From Opitutaceae bacterium (GTDB lineage: Bacteria > Verrucomicrobiota > Verrucomicrobiia > Opitutales > Opitutaceae), in assembly GCA_018402455.1 (NCBI GenBank), contig JAGYIG010000020.1, positions 1 to 57,213 on the forward strand: DNA of 57,213 nt. Direction: 5' to 3'. The position numbers were made by a program, and so were the translations under genes. Numbering within the stretch: the first letter of the stretch is position 1; each line of letters opens with the position of its first letter. Below, in pieces: positions 27,231 to 35,346 of this stretch. A model generated the notes under the pieces. The model had not been told where the DNA came from and did no database searches. It saw only the letters and a program-made list of their open reading frames with translations.

Positions 27231-28906
27231 TTACTTTTTGGCCATCCGGGCGGACTCTTTTAAAGTGAGCAGTTTTTTCATCAGTTGGGCGTGGTCGGCC
27301 TGGGGGTTCAGTCCGCCGAAGCTGTCGTGAAGTTGTCGATACAGCCGGTAAAGTTGGTGATAAACGCGGCGGGCGGCCGGCTGGGGTTTGTAGGCGACAT
27401 GCTTGAGCGCGGTCATCTTCTTCTCCGCGGTGGCGAAGTCGGGTTGGGCTCCGGCGAGCACGGCGGCGGAGATGGCGGAGCCCAGGGCACAGGCCTGACT
27501 CGAACCGGCCACCAGCATGGTGCAGCCGGTGATGTCGGCGTAGGTCTGCATGAGGAAGGGGTTTTTCTCGGCGATGCCGCCGGCGCAGACGACGCGTTTG
27601 ATCGGCACCCCATACTCGCGCAGGCGCTCAATGATGGCCCGGGCACCAAAGGCGGTGGCCTCGATCAAGGCGCGGTAAATTTCTGCCGATTGGGTGTGGA
27701 GGGTGGTGCCCAGCATCAGGCCGGTGAGGCGTTGGTCGACGAGGATGGTGCGGTTGCCGTTGTTCCAATCGAGGGCGAGGAGGCCACTCTCGCCCGGGGC
27801 GAGTTTGGCGGCCTGTTGGGTGAGCTCAACGTGGGTGCGGTCATCGCCGCCGCAAACGACCTCGACCCACCATTTGAAGATGTCACCCACGGCGGATTGG
27901 CCGGCCTCGATGCCGTAGTAGCCGGGCAGGATCGCGCCCTTGACGATGCCACAGATGCCGGGGATGTCGGCCACCGATTGGTGGGCGGAAACCACGCCGA
28001 CGTCGCAGGTGGAGGTGCCGATAACCTTCACGAGGGTGCCCTCCGCGACTCCGGAGCCGATGGCGCCGTAGTGCACGTCGAAGGCGCCGACGGCAATGGG
28101 GATACCCGCGGGCAGGCCGAGCTTCTGGGCCCAGGCGGGGCAGAGGTTGCCGGCTAGGGCGGAGGCGTCGTGGGCCTCGTCGTAGAGGCGGTCGCGCAGG
28201 GCGGCGAGTTTGGGCGAGAGGCGGCGGAGGAATTTTTGGCCGGGAGGCCGCCCCATTCATCGCAATAGAGGGCCTTGTGTCCGGCGGTTCGCAGATGCCG
28301 CGCTTGATCTTGGCGGGATCGGTGACGCCGCCGAGCACGGCCCGGCAGCCAATCGCACAGCTCGACCCAGGAATGGGCGGCCGTGAAGACCTTGGGATCG
28401 ACATTGAGACAGTGCCAGACCTTGGCCCAGAACCACTCGGACGAGTAGGTGTTGCCGCACTTGGCGATGTATTCGGGATTATGTTTCGCCGCGAGTCGGG
28501 TGATCTTGTCGGCTTCGCGCCAGGCCGTGTGGTCCTTCCACAGCCAACATTGGGCGTTCAGGTTTTGGGCGAACCGTTTTTGCGCGGCGAGGGGGCGGTT
28601 TTTAGCGTCGACCGGGAGGGGGCTGGAACCGGTGGTATCGACCCCGATGCCGACGACCTTGGCCGCGGAGAAGCCCCGTTTTTTCGCCGCTTGGCGGAGT
28701 GCTCCGACGGTGGCGGCCTCGAGGCAATGCAGGTGGTCGAGGGGGCTTTGGCGGGCAATATTGTGGTCCTGCGGATCGAGCAGAATGCCCTGATGCCCAC
28801 TGGGGTAGGCCACGACGCAGGAGCCGAATTCCTTGCCGTCGGCACAGCGCACAATGAGCGCGCGGGCGGAGTTGGTGCCGTAATCGAGGCCGAGAGTGAA
28901 GCTCAT
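27231..28906 (-). pseudogene. araB: L-ribulokinase, three single-base frameshifts as read
   Basis: The whole length of a FGGY ribulokinase is present: start at 28906 (MSFTLGLDYGTNSARALI), GVDTTGSSPLPVD and WKDHTAWREAD in the N-terminal half, then GAFDVHYGAIGSG, KVIGTSTCDV, ALDWNNGNRTILVD and CAGGIAEKNPF in the C-terminal half. Between 28230 and 28345 the frame changes three times. ELCDWLP continues as AVLGGVTDPAKIKRGIC in a second frame (one extra base in the GGG run near 28341). AGHKALYCDEWGGLPAK returns to the first (one base missing near 28288). KFLRRLSPKLAALRD is in the third (one base missing in the A5 run at 28233-28237). Corrected, the length is 559 codons, exactly that of AraB. Either the kinase is newly broken or the assembly has indel errors. 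It phosphorylates L-ribulose. Confidence 0.9.
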
Positions 28907-28950
28907 AGGAGGTAGGATGTTGGTTGGGGTTGGAGCTGATCTGAAGAGAG

Positions 28951-30027
28951 TCAGGAGTTGACCGTCACGCGACGGGCCGGTCGCCGGGGGCGCATGCGTT
29001 GCTTGACTGATTTGCCGTCCACCCAGGTGCCGGTGGTGAGCGTGGCGCGCGGGAAGTCCGGCCCCCCTTTTTCCTGGCTGTGAATCAGGGATACCAGCAT
29101 GTCCAAGGCATTGGCTCCGGTGATGTCGTTGTGTTGATCCATGCCGGCGATGTGAGGTTCGGCGGAGCGCCATTCCAACTGAATCACCCCGACATCCCGG
29201 GGCACTTTGAGTTGGTGGGCCTGCAACCAATCAAACACCACATTGTACAGGGTGATCAACACGTCGGGCTGGTGTTTATCGAACCAGCGAAGAAACAGTT
29301 TCGGATTGGTGCGGGCTTCATCAATGTTGTAGAAGGCGGGTACCCGGTCTGCGAGCGGCAGGGATTCCTGACCACATAGAAATCCGGCGCTGAAGCGATG
29401 GTCCACAAGTTCATCGATCATATCGTCCAGCACCAAAGCAGGTCGTTGGTATCCCAACCGGATGGCATTACGGATGGCGGACATGGCCAGATGGTGGTGA
29501 TCCACGCAGGCGAAAGAGAGGGCGGGGTCTTGCGTGCGCACGCCGGTCACAATACACGGGAACTCCTCCCACAGTCGGTGGTGGCGGGCGCGCAGCCGAT
29601 TTTGTTTCATCAAGCCGATGATGACTGCGCCCTGCACGCCCGCGTGTTTCAATCCCTTGATCAACTGGGCAGGGGATTGTTCGGGGTCGTGCAGCCAGAA
29701 TTCACACGTCGTATAGCCCAAGTGGTGGGCGCGCCGACGCGCTCCCTCCACGTAAATCGGGATGACCGGGTGGTTCGTGAATGCGGCCTCATCGGAGAAC
29801 GCATTGATCAGGGCGATGGCGGCCGGTTTGCTGGTTTTGGTCGAGCGGAGCTGGGCCATCAGCTGGGAGGTGACGGCATTGGGTTCATAGCCCAGTTCCT
29901 TGGCGACCTTGACGATGAGTTTGCGGGTGCACTCCGGAATTTGGGGGTCGCCGCGCAGGGCGAGTGAGACGGTGTTTTTGGAGTAGCCGACTTTGGCGGC
30001 GATGTCCTTGAGGGCGATGCGGGCCAT
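28951..30027 (-). CDS. LacI-family transcriptional regulator (ara cluster)
   Basis: A 358-residue LacI-type regulator. The N-terminal helix-turn-helix is IALKDIAAKVGYSKNTVSLALRGDP (about 4-28), followed by the hinge region with LGYEPNAVTSQLMAQLRS. The periplasmic-binding-protein-like sensor domain includes YVEGARRRAHHLGYTTCEFWLHDP and CVDHHHLAMSAIRNAIRLGYQRPALVLDD. It heads the lacI-araB-araA-araD run (araB begins 45 nt later) and is divergent from the GH27 operon, with a 225-nt gap holding two TKACNGTMA sites. It is plainly paralogous to the regulator at 38586-39626, with the same recognition helix SKNTVSLALRG, so the two likely read the same operator. The ligand is probably a sugar from the glycan or L-arabinose. 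Confidence 0.93.
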   Translation of the reverse strand: MARIALKDIAAKVGYSKNTVSLALRGDPQIPECTRKLIVKVAKELGYEPNAVTSQLMAQLRSTKTSKPAAIALINAFSDEAAFTNHPVIPIYVEGARRRAHHLGYTTCEFWLHDPEQSPAQLIKGLKHAGVQGAVIIGLMKQNRLRARHHRLWEEFPCIVTGVRTQDPALSFACVDHHHLAMSAIRNAIRLGYQRPALVLDDMIDELVDHRFSAGFLCGQESLPLADRVPAFYNIDEARTNPKLFLRWFDKHQPDVLITLYNVVFDWLQAHQLKVPRDVGVIQLEWRSAEPHIAGMDQHNDITGANALDMLVSLIHSQEKGGPDFPRATLTTGTWVDGKSVKQRMRPRRPARRVTVNS

Positions 30028-30124
30028 AGGGGTGGGTAAATAGAATGGATGGCGGGTGGGGGGGGCAAGCGCTAGAAACCTCAGACCAGAGGGGGCGGAT
30101 TTCGCGCCGTCAGCCGCCTCACAG

Positions 30125-30137
30125 CTTGACGGTCAAG
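30125..30137. promoter_or_regulatory. Putative operator CTTGACGGTCAAG
   Basis: A perfect 13-bp odd palindrome in the divergent gap between the LacI gene (start 30027) and GH27 (start 30253). It contains TGACGGTCA, the strongest match to the recurring TKACNGTMA pattern. Its place suits control of both directions. Confidence 0.55.
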
Positions 30138-30193
30138 TGACTTGAGGCAAGGGGAGGATTCCGCCTCCGGCTGGCGTCTGAACACGGTGGGCT

Positions 30194-30202
30194 TGACGGT
30201 AA
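30194..30202. promoter_or_regulatory. Putative operator TGACGGTAA
   Basis: A second TKACNGTMA match in the same divergent gap, 51 nt before the GH27 start and centred 67 nt (more than six helical turns) from the palindrome at 30125-30137, a spacing that could allow looping. Inferred only. Confidence 0.4.
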
Positions 30203-30252
30203 CGCCGCCGCGCGCCTGACCGGGGCTCGGATGTACCGACAGTGGTCGTTGG

Positions 30253-31620
30253 ATGACGACAAAACCCCTGCTTGGATGGAACAGTTTTGATAGCTTTGGT
30301 GGCTACCTGCACGCGGAGGCGGCTTGGGCCCAATTGGAGGCCTTTGCCCGGAAGCTTGCTCCCCATGGCTACCAGTATTTCGTCGTGGATATCGGGTGGT
30401 ATGGCGAGTACGAGCTGAAGCCCGGTACGATGCTGCCGTCGCCGGAGACGAAGCACGCCATGGATGCTCATCTTGACGAGTATGGCCGACCCTTGCCGTC
30501 GAAATGCTATTTCCCGGAAGGCTTTGGTGCGCTGATCGCACGCACGCATGAGTTGGGCCTCAAGTTTGGGGTGCACCTCATGCGCGGGGTGCCGCGCAAG
30601 GCGGTCGAACTCAAACTGCCGGTCTGGGGCACTGAGGGGATCACTTGTGCTGATATTGCGGATACCTCCTCGACCTGCCCATGGTGTCACTACAACTACG
30701 GCATCAATATGGCGAAACCCGGGGCTCAGGAATACCACGATGCGTTGGTGTGGCAATTGGCGGAGTGGGGGGTCGACTTCATTAAGGCCGACGACATTAC
30801 GGCGTATCCGGATGAGATTCTGGCCTACGTGACGGCGATTCGGCGCAGTGGTCGCGACATTAAGCTGAGTCTGTCGCACGGCGGCGAGGCTGATCCCCAG
30901 TTGATGCCCGTCTATCGGCAGGCCGACATGGTGCGCATCACCAAGGACATATGGGATGATCCGGAGTCGGTGGAGCGCTCCTTCAATGCGTGGGCCCATT
31001 GGCAACCCTACACCGAGCCGGGCTTCTGGCCCGACCTGGACATGATCCCGTTCGGGCACTTGCAGACGATGAGTCCCGAACCGGAGCGGGGCGAGTTGCC
31101 TGAAGGCCGGAACCCCTCGCTTTGCGGTAAGGGATTTCGACGTCGCGATCAGCTCGACGCCGTCTCCCGGCGCACGTTCATGACCCAGCGTTTGTTGAGT
31201 GCCTCCCCGTTGATGTTTGGCGGCGACCTGACCACACTCAATGAAGAGGAACTCCAGCTGTTGACCGATGCCGAAGCATTGGCCTGCAACCAAAATGGAG
31301 TTTCGGCCCAAATTCACTACATGCGGGGGGATGTGCAGGTCTGGCGGGCCGAAAGCCGGACGGATCTGGGCAGTGGTTGGATGGGGGTCTTTAATCGCAA
31401 TCCGGCCCGTCAGGCCGAGGATCTGATCCTGACCGCTGACCGCCTGGGGATGGCGCTTGGTACGAGGTTGCATGACGTGTGGGCCCACGAGAGCCTCGGC
31501 ACCTTGGCGGACCGTCCGCATCTGAAACTGCCGCCTCTCGGTTGTGTGTTTATCCGCTATGATCAAGCCCGGTATGAGGTGGGTCTTACCCTCCCTGAGC
31601 CCCACCAACAACCCCACTAG
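30253..31620 (+). CDS. Cytoplasmic GH27 glycosidase, candidate beta-L-arabinopyranosidase or alpha-galactosidase
   Basis: A 455-residue GH27 clan-D enzyme. The opening LLGWNSFDSFG (6-16) is the family start, followed by YQYFVVDIGWYG (40-51) and LKFGVHLMRG (103-112). The nucleophile should be Asp180 in DFIKADDI and the acid/base Asp232 in RITKDIWDD. A C-terminal beta-domain follows (VQVWRAE, WMGVFNRNPARQAEDL). There is no signal peptide, so it acts in the cytoplasm on imported oligosaccharides. GH27 contains alpha-galactosidases, alpha-N-acetylgalactosaminidases and beta-L-arabinopyranosidases, which share substrate stereochemistry. Being divergent from lacI-araBAD favours release of L-arabinose, but this is inference. 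It heads a plus-strand run with a sulfatase only 8 nt after its stop. Confidence 0.85.
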   Translation: MTTKPLLGWNSFDSFGGYLHAEAAWAQLEAFARKLAPHGYQYFVVDIGWYGEYELKPGTMLPSPETKHAMDAHLDEYGRPLPSKCYFPEGFGALIARTHELGLKFGVHLMRGVPRKAVELKLPVWGTEGITCADIADTSSTCPWCHYNYGINMAKPGAQEYHDALVWQLAEWGVDFIKADDITAYPDEILAYVTAIRRSGRDIKLSLSHGGEADPQLMPVYRQADMVRITKDIWDDPESVERSFNAWAHWQPYTEPGFWPDLDMIPFGHLQTMSPEPERGELPEGRNPSLCGKGFRRRDQLDAVSRRTFMTQRLLSASPLMFGGDLTTLNEEELQLLTDAEALACNQNGVSAQIHYMRGDVQVWRAESRTDLGSGWMGVFNRNPARQAEDLILTADRLGMALGTRLHDVWAHESLGTLADRPHLKLPPLGCVFIRYDQARYEVGLTLPEPHQQPH

Positions 31621-31628
31621 ACCTCGGA

Positions 31629-33293
31629 ATGATGACGCGACACTGTTTTTTGAGATTGGATCTGCCCTGTGCGGTCGGTCGGTTCGGACGCTGGGCGGGG
31701 ACATTTCTGCTTGGCTGCGGGGCGGCGGTCGGGCTGGCGGCGTCCGAGCCGGCGACTCCGCCAACCCGGGATATGAACATCCTGTTGATCCTGGTGGAGG
31801 ACTGGAGCTCCTTTGCGTTGGGCAGCTACGGTAACCCGGTGGTAAAGACCCCCCATTTGGACGCCTTTGCCGCCCGGAGCGTGCAGTTCAACCGGGCCTA
31901 TTGTCAGGGCACGGTGTGCAACCCTTCCCGGGCTTCGCTGGTGACCGGATTGCGCCCGGACACCACGGGGGTTTACGGCAATGGGGAGCCCATGGATCAA
32001 CACGTGCCGGAGGGAGCCCCCTCCATGGCGGCCATGATGGGCGGGCGCGACGGAGCCTGGGCGGGGACCATGGGCAAGCTGGTGCATCGCTGGGACGAGG
32101 CCTACCGGTTTGCCGAGGGATTCGATTTCAACGAATACACGCACCCTTACGATGAGGTGAAGGACTTTGCGGGCGAACAATCGATCACGCCCTGGCCCGA
32201 GGGCGGGCCCAAGTGGGCGGAGGACGAAGCGCTGCGGTTGCCCGAGCCCCATGGCTCCCGCCTGCGGCAGTTGCGGGAGGAACGGGCCCAGCGACTCGCG
32301 GCGGGCGAACCCGAAAGCTGGGAACTGCGTAAGCCCTTCCAGCAATATTATGCGGAAATGACCGGCGATTCAGGGCTGCCGGAGACGATGATGGAGGATG
32401 GTCGACTGGCGCGGCGGGCGGTTGAGGTGCTGGCGGACCTGAGCAAACGCGAAGCCCCGTTTTTTTTGGCGGTGGGATTGTATGCCACCCACACTCCGTT
32501 GCTGGCGCCCCGGGAGTTCGTCGAGATGTATGACCCGGCGGATATGGTGCCGACGCCGTATCCACTTGAAAATGACGAAGGAGTGCCGGCCGTGGCGCGA
32601 CGTTTTGGCCGCAATTACGACATCTACAACGGGTTCCATCCCGAATTCAGGCGGACGGCCGAAACCGAGCGCGAGGCCTTGGCGGCGTATTACGCCTGTG
32701 TCTCTTATCTGGATGCTCAAGTCGGCCTGATTCTCGATGGGGTGGCCGCCGCGGGTCTGACGGGAAACACGATTGTGGTGTTCGCCGCTGATCACGGTTT
32801 CCAACTCGGTGAGCACGGCATGTGGAGTAAATTCAGTCTGTTTGAACAGTCGACCCGGGTGCCGCTGATCGTGCATGTGCCGGGAGCACCGGCCAATGGT
32901 TCGTCCACGGAAGCTCTGGTCGAATTGGTCGACCTCATGCCGACGTTGGCGGAGTGGTGGGGCCTCCCCCCGGCCACGGTATGGGAAGGCGATAGCTTTC
33001 ACCCACTGCTCAGTGATCCGGACCAGGGGTGGAAATCGGCGGTTTTTGCTTCGATTCCGATTCAGGGACTGGGTCGCATGGTGCGCACCAGAGACTTCCG
33101 CTACAGCGAGTGGCGTCGTGACCGGTCGCTCCCCCACGAGAGCCCCCCGGCGGAGCGTGAACTTTACGACTTGGTCAATGATCCGGGAGAGCAGCGCAAC
33201 CTCATCGACAATCCGCTTTATGCCGCCGTGGTTCGGGAGATGGAGGCCCGATTGCGAGCCGGCCCCCCGGCGGCCCGTCCCCCCCGACGGTGA
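31629..33293 (+). CDS. Secreted sulfatase, iduronate-2-sulfatase-like
   Basis: A 554-residue sulfatase with a signal peptide (hydrophobic about 22-38). The metal site begins ILLILVEDWSSFALGSYG (Asp58 region) and the signature is C97-N-P-S-R101. ATHTPLLAPREFVEMYDPADM, FAADHGFQLGEHGMWSKFSLFEQSTRVP and ELYDLVNDPGEQRNL mark the iduronate-2-sulfatase-like branch. An insertion with REERAQRLAAGEPESW (about 214-240) is longer than usual. It should desulfate a glycan residue in the periplasm. It lies 8 nt after GH27, so the two are surely cotranscribed, although GH27 is cytoplasmic. Confidence 0.92.
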   Translation: MMTRHCFLRLDLPCAVGRFGRWAGTFLLGCGAAVGLAASEPATPPTRDMNILLILVEDWSSFALGSYGNPVVKTPHLDAFAARSVQFNRAYCQGTVCNPSRASLVTGLRPDTTGVYGNGEPMDQHVPEGAPSMAAMMGGRDGAWAGTMGKLVHRWDEAYRFAEGFDFNEYTHPYDEVKDFAGEQSITPWPEGGPKWAEDEALRLPEPHGSRLRQLREERAQRLAAGEPESWELRKPFQQYYAEMTGDSGLPETMMEDGRLARRAVEVLADLSKREAPFFLAVGLYATHTPLLAPREFVEMYDPADMVPTPYPLENDEGVPAVARRFGRNYDIYNGFHPEFRRTAETEREALAAYYACVSYLDAQVGLILDGVAAAGLTGNTIVVFAADHGFQLGEHGMWSKFSLFEQSTRVPLIVHVPGAPANGSSTEALVELVDLMPTLAEWWGLPPATVWEGDSFHPLLSDPDQGWKSAVFASIPIQGLGRMVRTRDFRYSEWRRDRSLPHESPPAERELYDLVNDPGEQRNLIDNPLYAAVVREMEARLRAGPPAARPPRR

Positions 33294-33360
33294 GCTCCGG
33301 CGTGGAGTCATGGCCTGCGCCCGGCCGCATCCGGTGGACCGACCTCCAGTACCCCAGCCG

Positions 33361-35253
33361 ATGAAATCAACGTGTTGGCTGTTCCCGATCGTCGCGTTGG
33401 CTCTTGGCGCGAACGAGATGATCGAAATTCCCGAGCCGCCCCAAACGGGCTCCGAGTCCTATTGGCGGTTGCCGGGTGACCTCCCGGCCAACCCTGACGC
33501 GGAGGTCCGGGCGGGGGTGCCGGTGGGGTTGATCGAATCCTTCGACTGGCATGACAGTCGCGTTTATCCGGGCACCACTCGACAGGTCTGGATTTATACT
33601 CCGGCCCAATACGATCCGGCGCGCCCGGCCGCGGCGATGATCTGGCAGGACGGGAAATCCCATCTGCGTGAAACGGGTCCCCTGCACACTCCGCGCACCA
33701 TGGATAACTTGATCGCCGATGGCCTGATGCCGGTGACCATAGGCATCTTTGTCGATCCCGGCCAGCGGCCGCGGCGGGCGGATGAAGGTCGGGCCCCACC
33801 CAACCCGAATCTACCGCTCAATCGTCGGATCGAGTATGATACGCCAAATGGTATTTACGCTGAATTTCTGGCCACGGAGATCATCCCCGAAGTCCGGCGC
33901 CGACGTAACTTGAGCACCGACCGGAGCGACTGGGCGATCGGGGGAGGGAGCTCCGGTGGTATGGCCGCATTCACCGCCGCGTGGCATCGACCCGACCTGT
34001 TCGCCAAAGTCCTCGTCAGCAACGGGAGTTTTGTGAACCTGTTGGGGGGGCATGCCGTGCTGGATTGGATTCGGGAAGAGGAGCCCAAGGCCCTACGGGT
34101 TGCCTTGTCCTCGGGCCCGTTTGATCTGGCCAATCAATACGGCGTTTGGTGGGACGCCAACCGGGCCGTAGCCCGGGAGCTTGCCGCCAAGCACTACGAC
34201 CTGCAGACGCGGTGGGGAGACGGCATTCACAATCCGGACTTCGGTGCAGCCAGGTTGGGCGAGGTCTTGCGCTGGATATGGCGTGATCATCCGGAGGTGC
34301 TGGCCAAGTCGCCTCCGCCCCGGGCCCGTGACCGCCCGGTTTTTGTCGAGATTCCCGCCCCGAAACCTCCCGACTCCTACACCCAGACGCCCGACCCCTA
34401 CGAACGGCTTCCGGACCACTATCCTCGGCATCCGTTCACTGAGCGACGGGACGGCGTGCCCCGGGGCCGGGTGGAGCTCTTCCGGTGGGATCAGAGTTTG
34501 GTCTACCCCGGCACCACCCGGGGGCTTTGGATCTACGTGCCCGTGCAGTATGATCCGGCCGAGCCCGCCGCCATCATGATTTTTCAGGACGGGCACCAGT
34601 GGATGGGGGAGAAAAGCCGCTATCAAGTTCCTACGGTATGCGACAACCTCATCGCGGCCGGCGACCTGCCGCCGATGATCGCCGTGTTTATTGAGCCGGG
34701 CGATACCCTCGATAAACCGAGTCTTTTGCCGGCTCTCATCAGTCCTCGAACGGTGCCGCCGTCCAATCTGGAGGTGGAGTATGATAGCGTCGATGACCGC
34801 TACGTTCGGTTTCTGCTGGAGGAAGTTTTACCGCTGGTGGAGGAGCGCTGGAGGGTTTCTGCCGACCCGGCCGATCGGGCGTTGGTGGGTATCGGCTCCG
34901 GCGGCAGCGCCGCCTTCAATGCGGCTTGGCATCGGCCCGATCAGTTCGGGAAAGTGGTGTCGCACGTTGGCCGTTTCATCGCAATGCGGGGGGCGCCCGA
35001 TTATCCGCGGAGGGTGCGTGAGTCCGCGCCCAGACCGTTGCGCGTTTTTCTGCAAAGTGGAGTGAACGACCAAATCGGGGGGGAGACCAGTGGGTGGGAG
35101 GCAAATCTCGACCTGGCCCGGGAGCTGGAAGCCCAACGCTATGATTTCAAATCAGTTTGGGGGGATGGAGCGCAGTCTCCGCATCACAGTGCCGCCGTCT
35201 TCCCGGATACCCTGCGGTGGCTTTGGCGGGATCATCCTGCGGTGCGACCTTGA
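33361..35253 (+). CDS. Secreted tandem esterase-D/CE1-like protein, second domain with altered catalytic residues
   Basis: A 630-residue protein from the ATG at 33361, which gives a signal peptide (MKSTCWLFPIVALALGA); the frame is open further upstream but inside the sulfatase. It contains two homologous alpha/beta-hydrolase domains of the enterochelin-esterase/feruloyl-esterase type (about 55-312 and 365-630); both start with F-x-W-x-x-S-x-V-Y-P-G-T-T-R. Domain 1 has a proper nucleophile elbow G196-S-S198-G-G200 and His290 in GDGIHN. In domain 2 the elbow is I511-G-S513-G-G515, lacking the first Gly, and the matching histidine position is Gln605 in GDGAQSPHH. So domain 2 may be inactive or use His608/609. 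Possible jobs are removing acyl or feruloyl esters from the glycan. It lies 67 nt after the sulfatase. Confidence 0.82.
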   Translation: MKSTCWLFPIVALALGANEMIEIPEPPQTGSESYWRLPGDLPANPDAEVRAGVPVGLIESFDWHDSRVYPGTTRQVWIYTPAQYDPARPAAAMIWQDGKSHLRETGPLHTPRTMDNLIADGLMPVTIGIFVDPGQRPRRADEGRAPPNPNLPLNRRIEYDTPNGIYAEFLATEIIPEVRRRRNLSTDRSDWAIGGGSSGGMAAFTAAWHRPDLFAKVLVSNGSFVNLLGGHAVLDWIREEEPKALRVALSSGPFDLANQYGVWWDANRAVARELAAKHYDLQTRWGDGIHNPDFGAARLGEVLRWIWRDHPEVLAKSPPPRARDRPVFVEIPAPKPPDSYTQTPDPYERLPDHYPRHPFTERRDGVPRGRVELFRWDQSLVYPGTTRGLWIYVPVQYDPAEPAAIMIFQDGHQWMGEKSRYQVPTVCDNLIAAGDLPPMIAVFIEPGDTLDKPSLLPALISPRTVPPSNLEVEYDSVDDRYVRFLLEEVLPLVEERWRVSADPADRALVGIGSGGSAAFNAAWHRPDQFGKVVSHVGRFIAMRGAPDYPRRVRESAPRPLRVFLQSGVNDQIGGETSGWEANLDLARELEAQRYDFKSVWGDGAQSPHHSAAVFPDTLRWLWRDHPAVRP

Positions 35254-35346
35254 CCGGGGATATCGGTCCAACGGCGGCACGGATTACGGTCACGCCTGCT
35301 TGCCGGTTGATTGCGGCTGAATTTTTAACTTCCGTGGTCCCTTACC

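Noticed and set aside
25703..27268. 521-codon plus-strand frame opposite araA
   Set aside because: araA on the other strand is unmistakable; this frame is its complement.
30133..31764. 543-codon minus-strand frame opposite GH27
   Set aside because: Pro/Arg/His-rich with no domain; GH27 on the plus strand explains the region.
32875..33360. Upstream extension of the esterase frame
   Set aside because: It lies inside the sulfatase gene, lacks homology to an esterase, and the ATG at 33361 begins a signal peptide.
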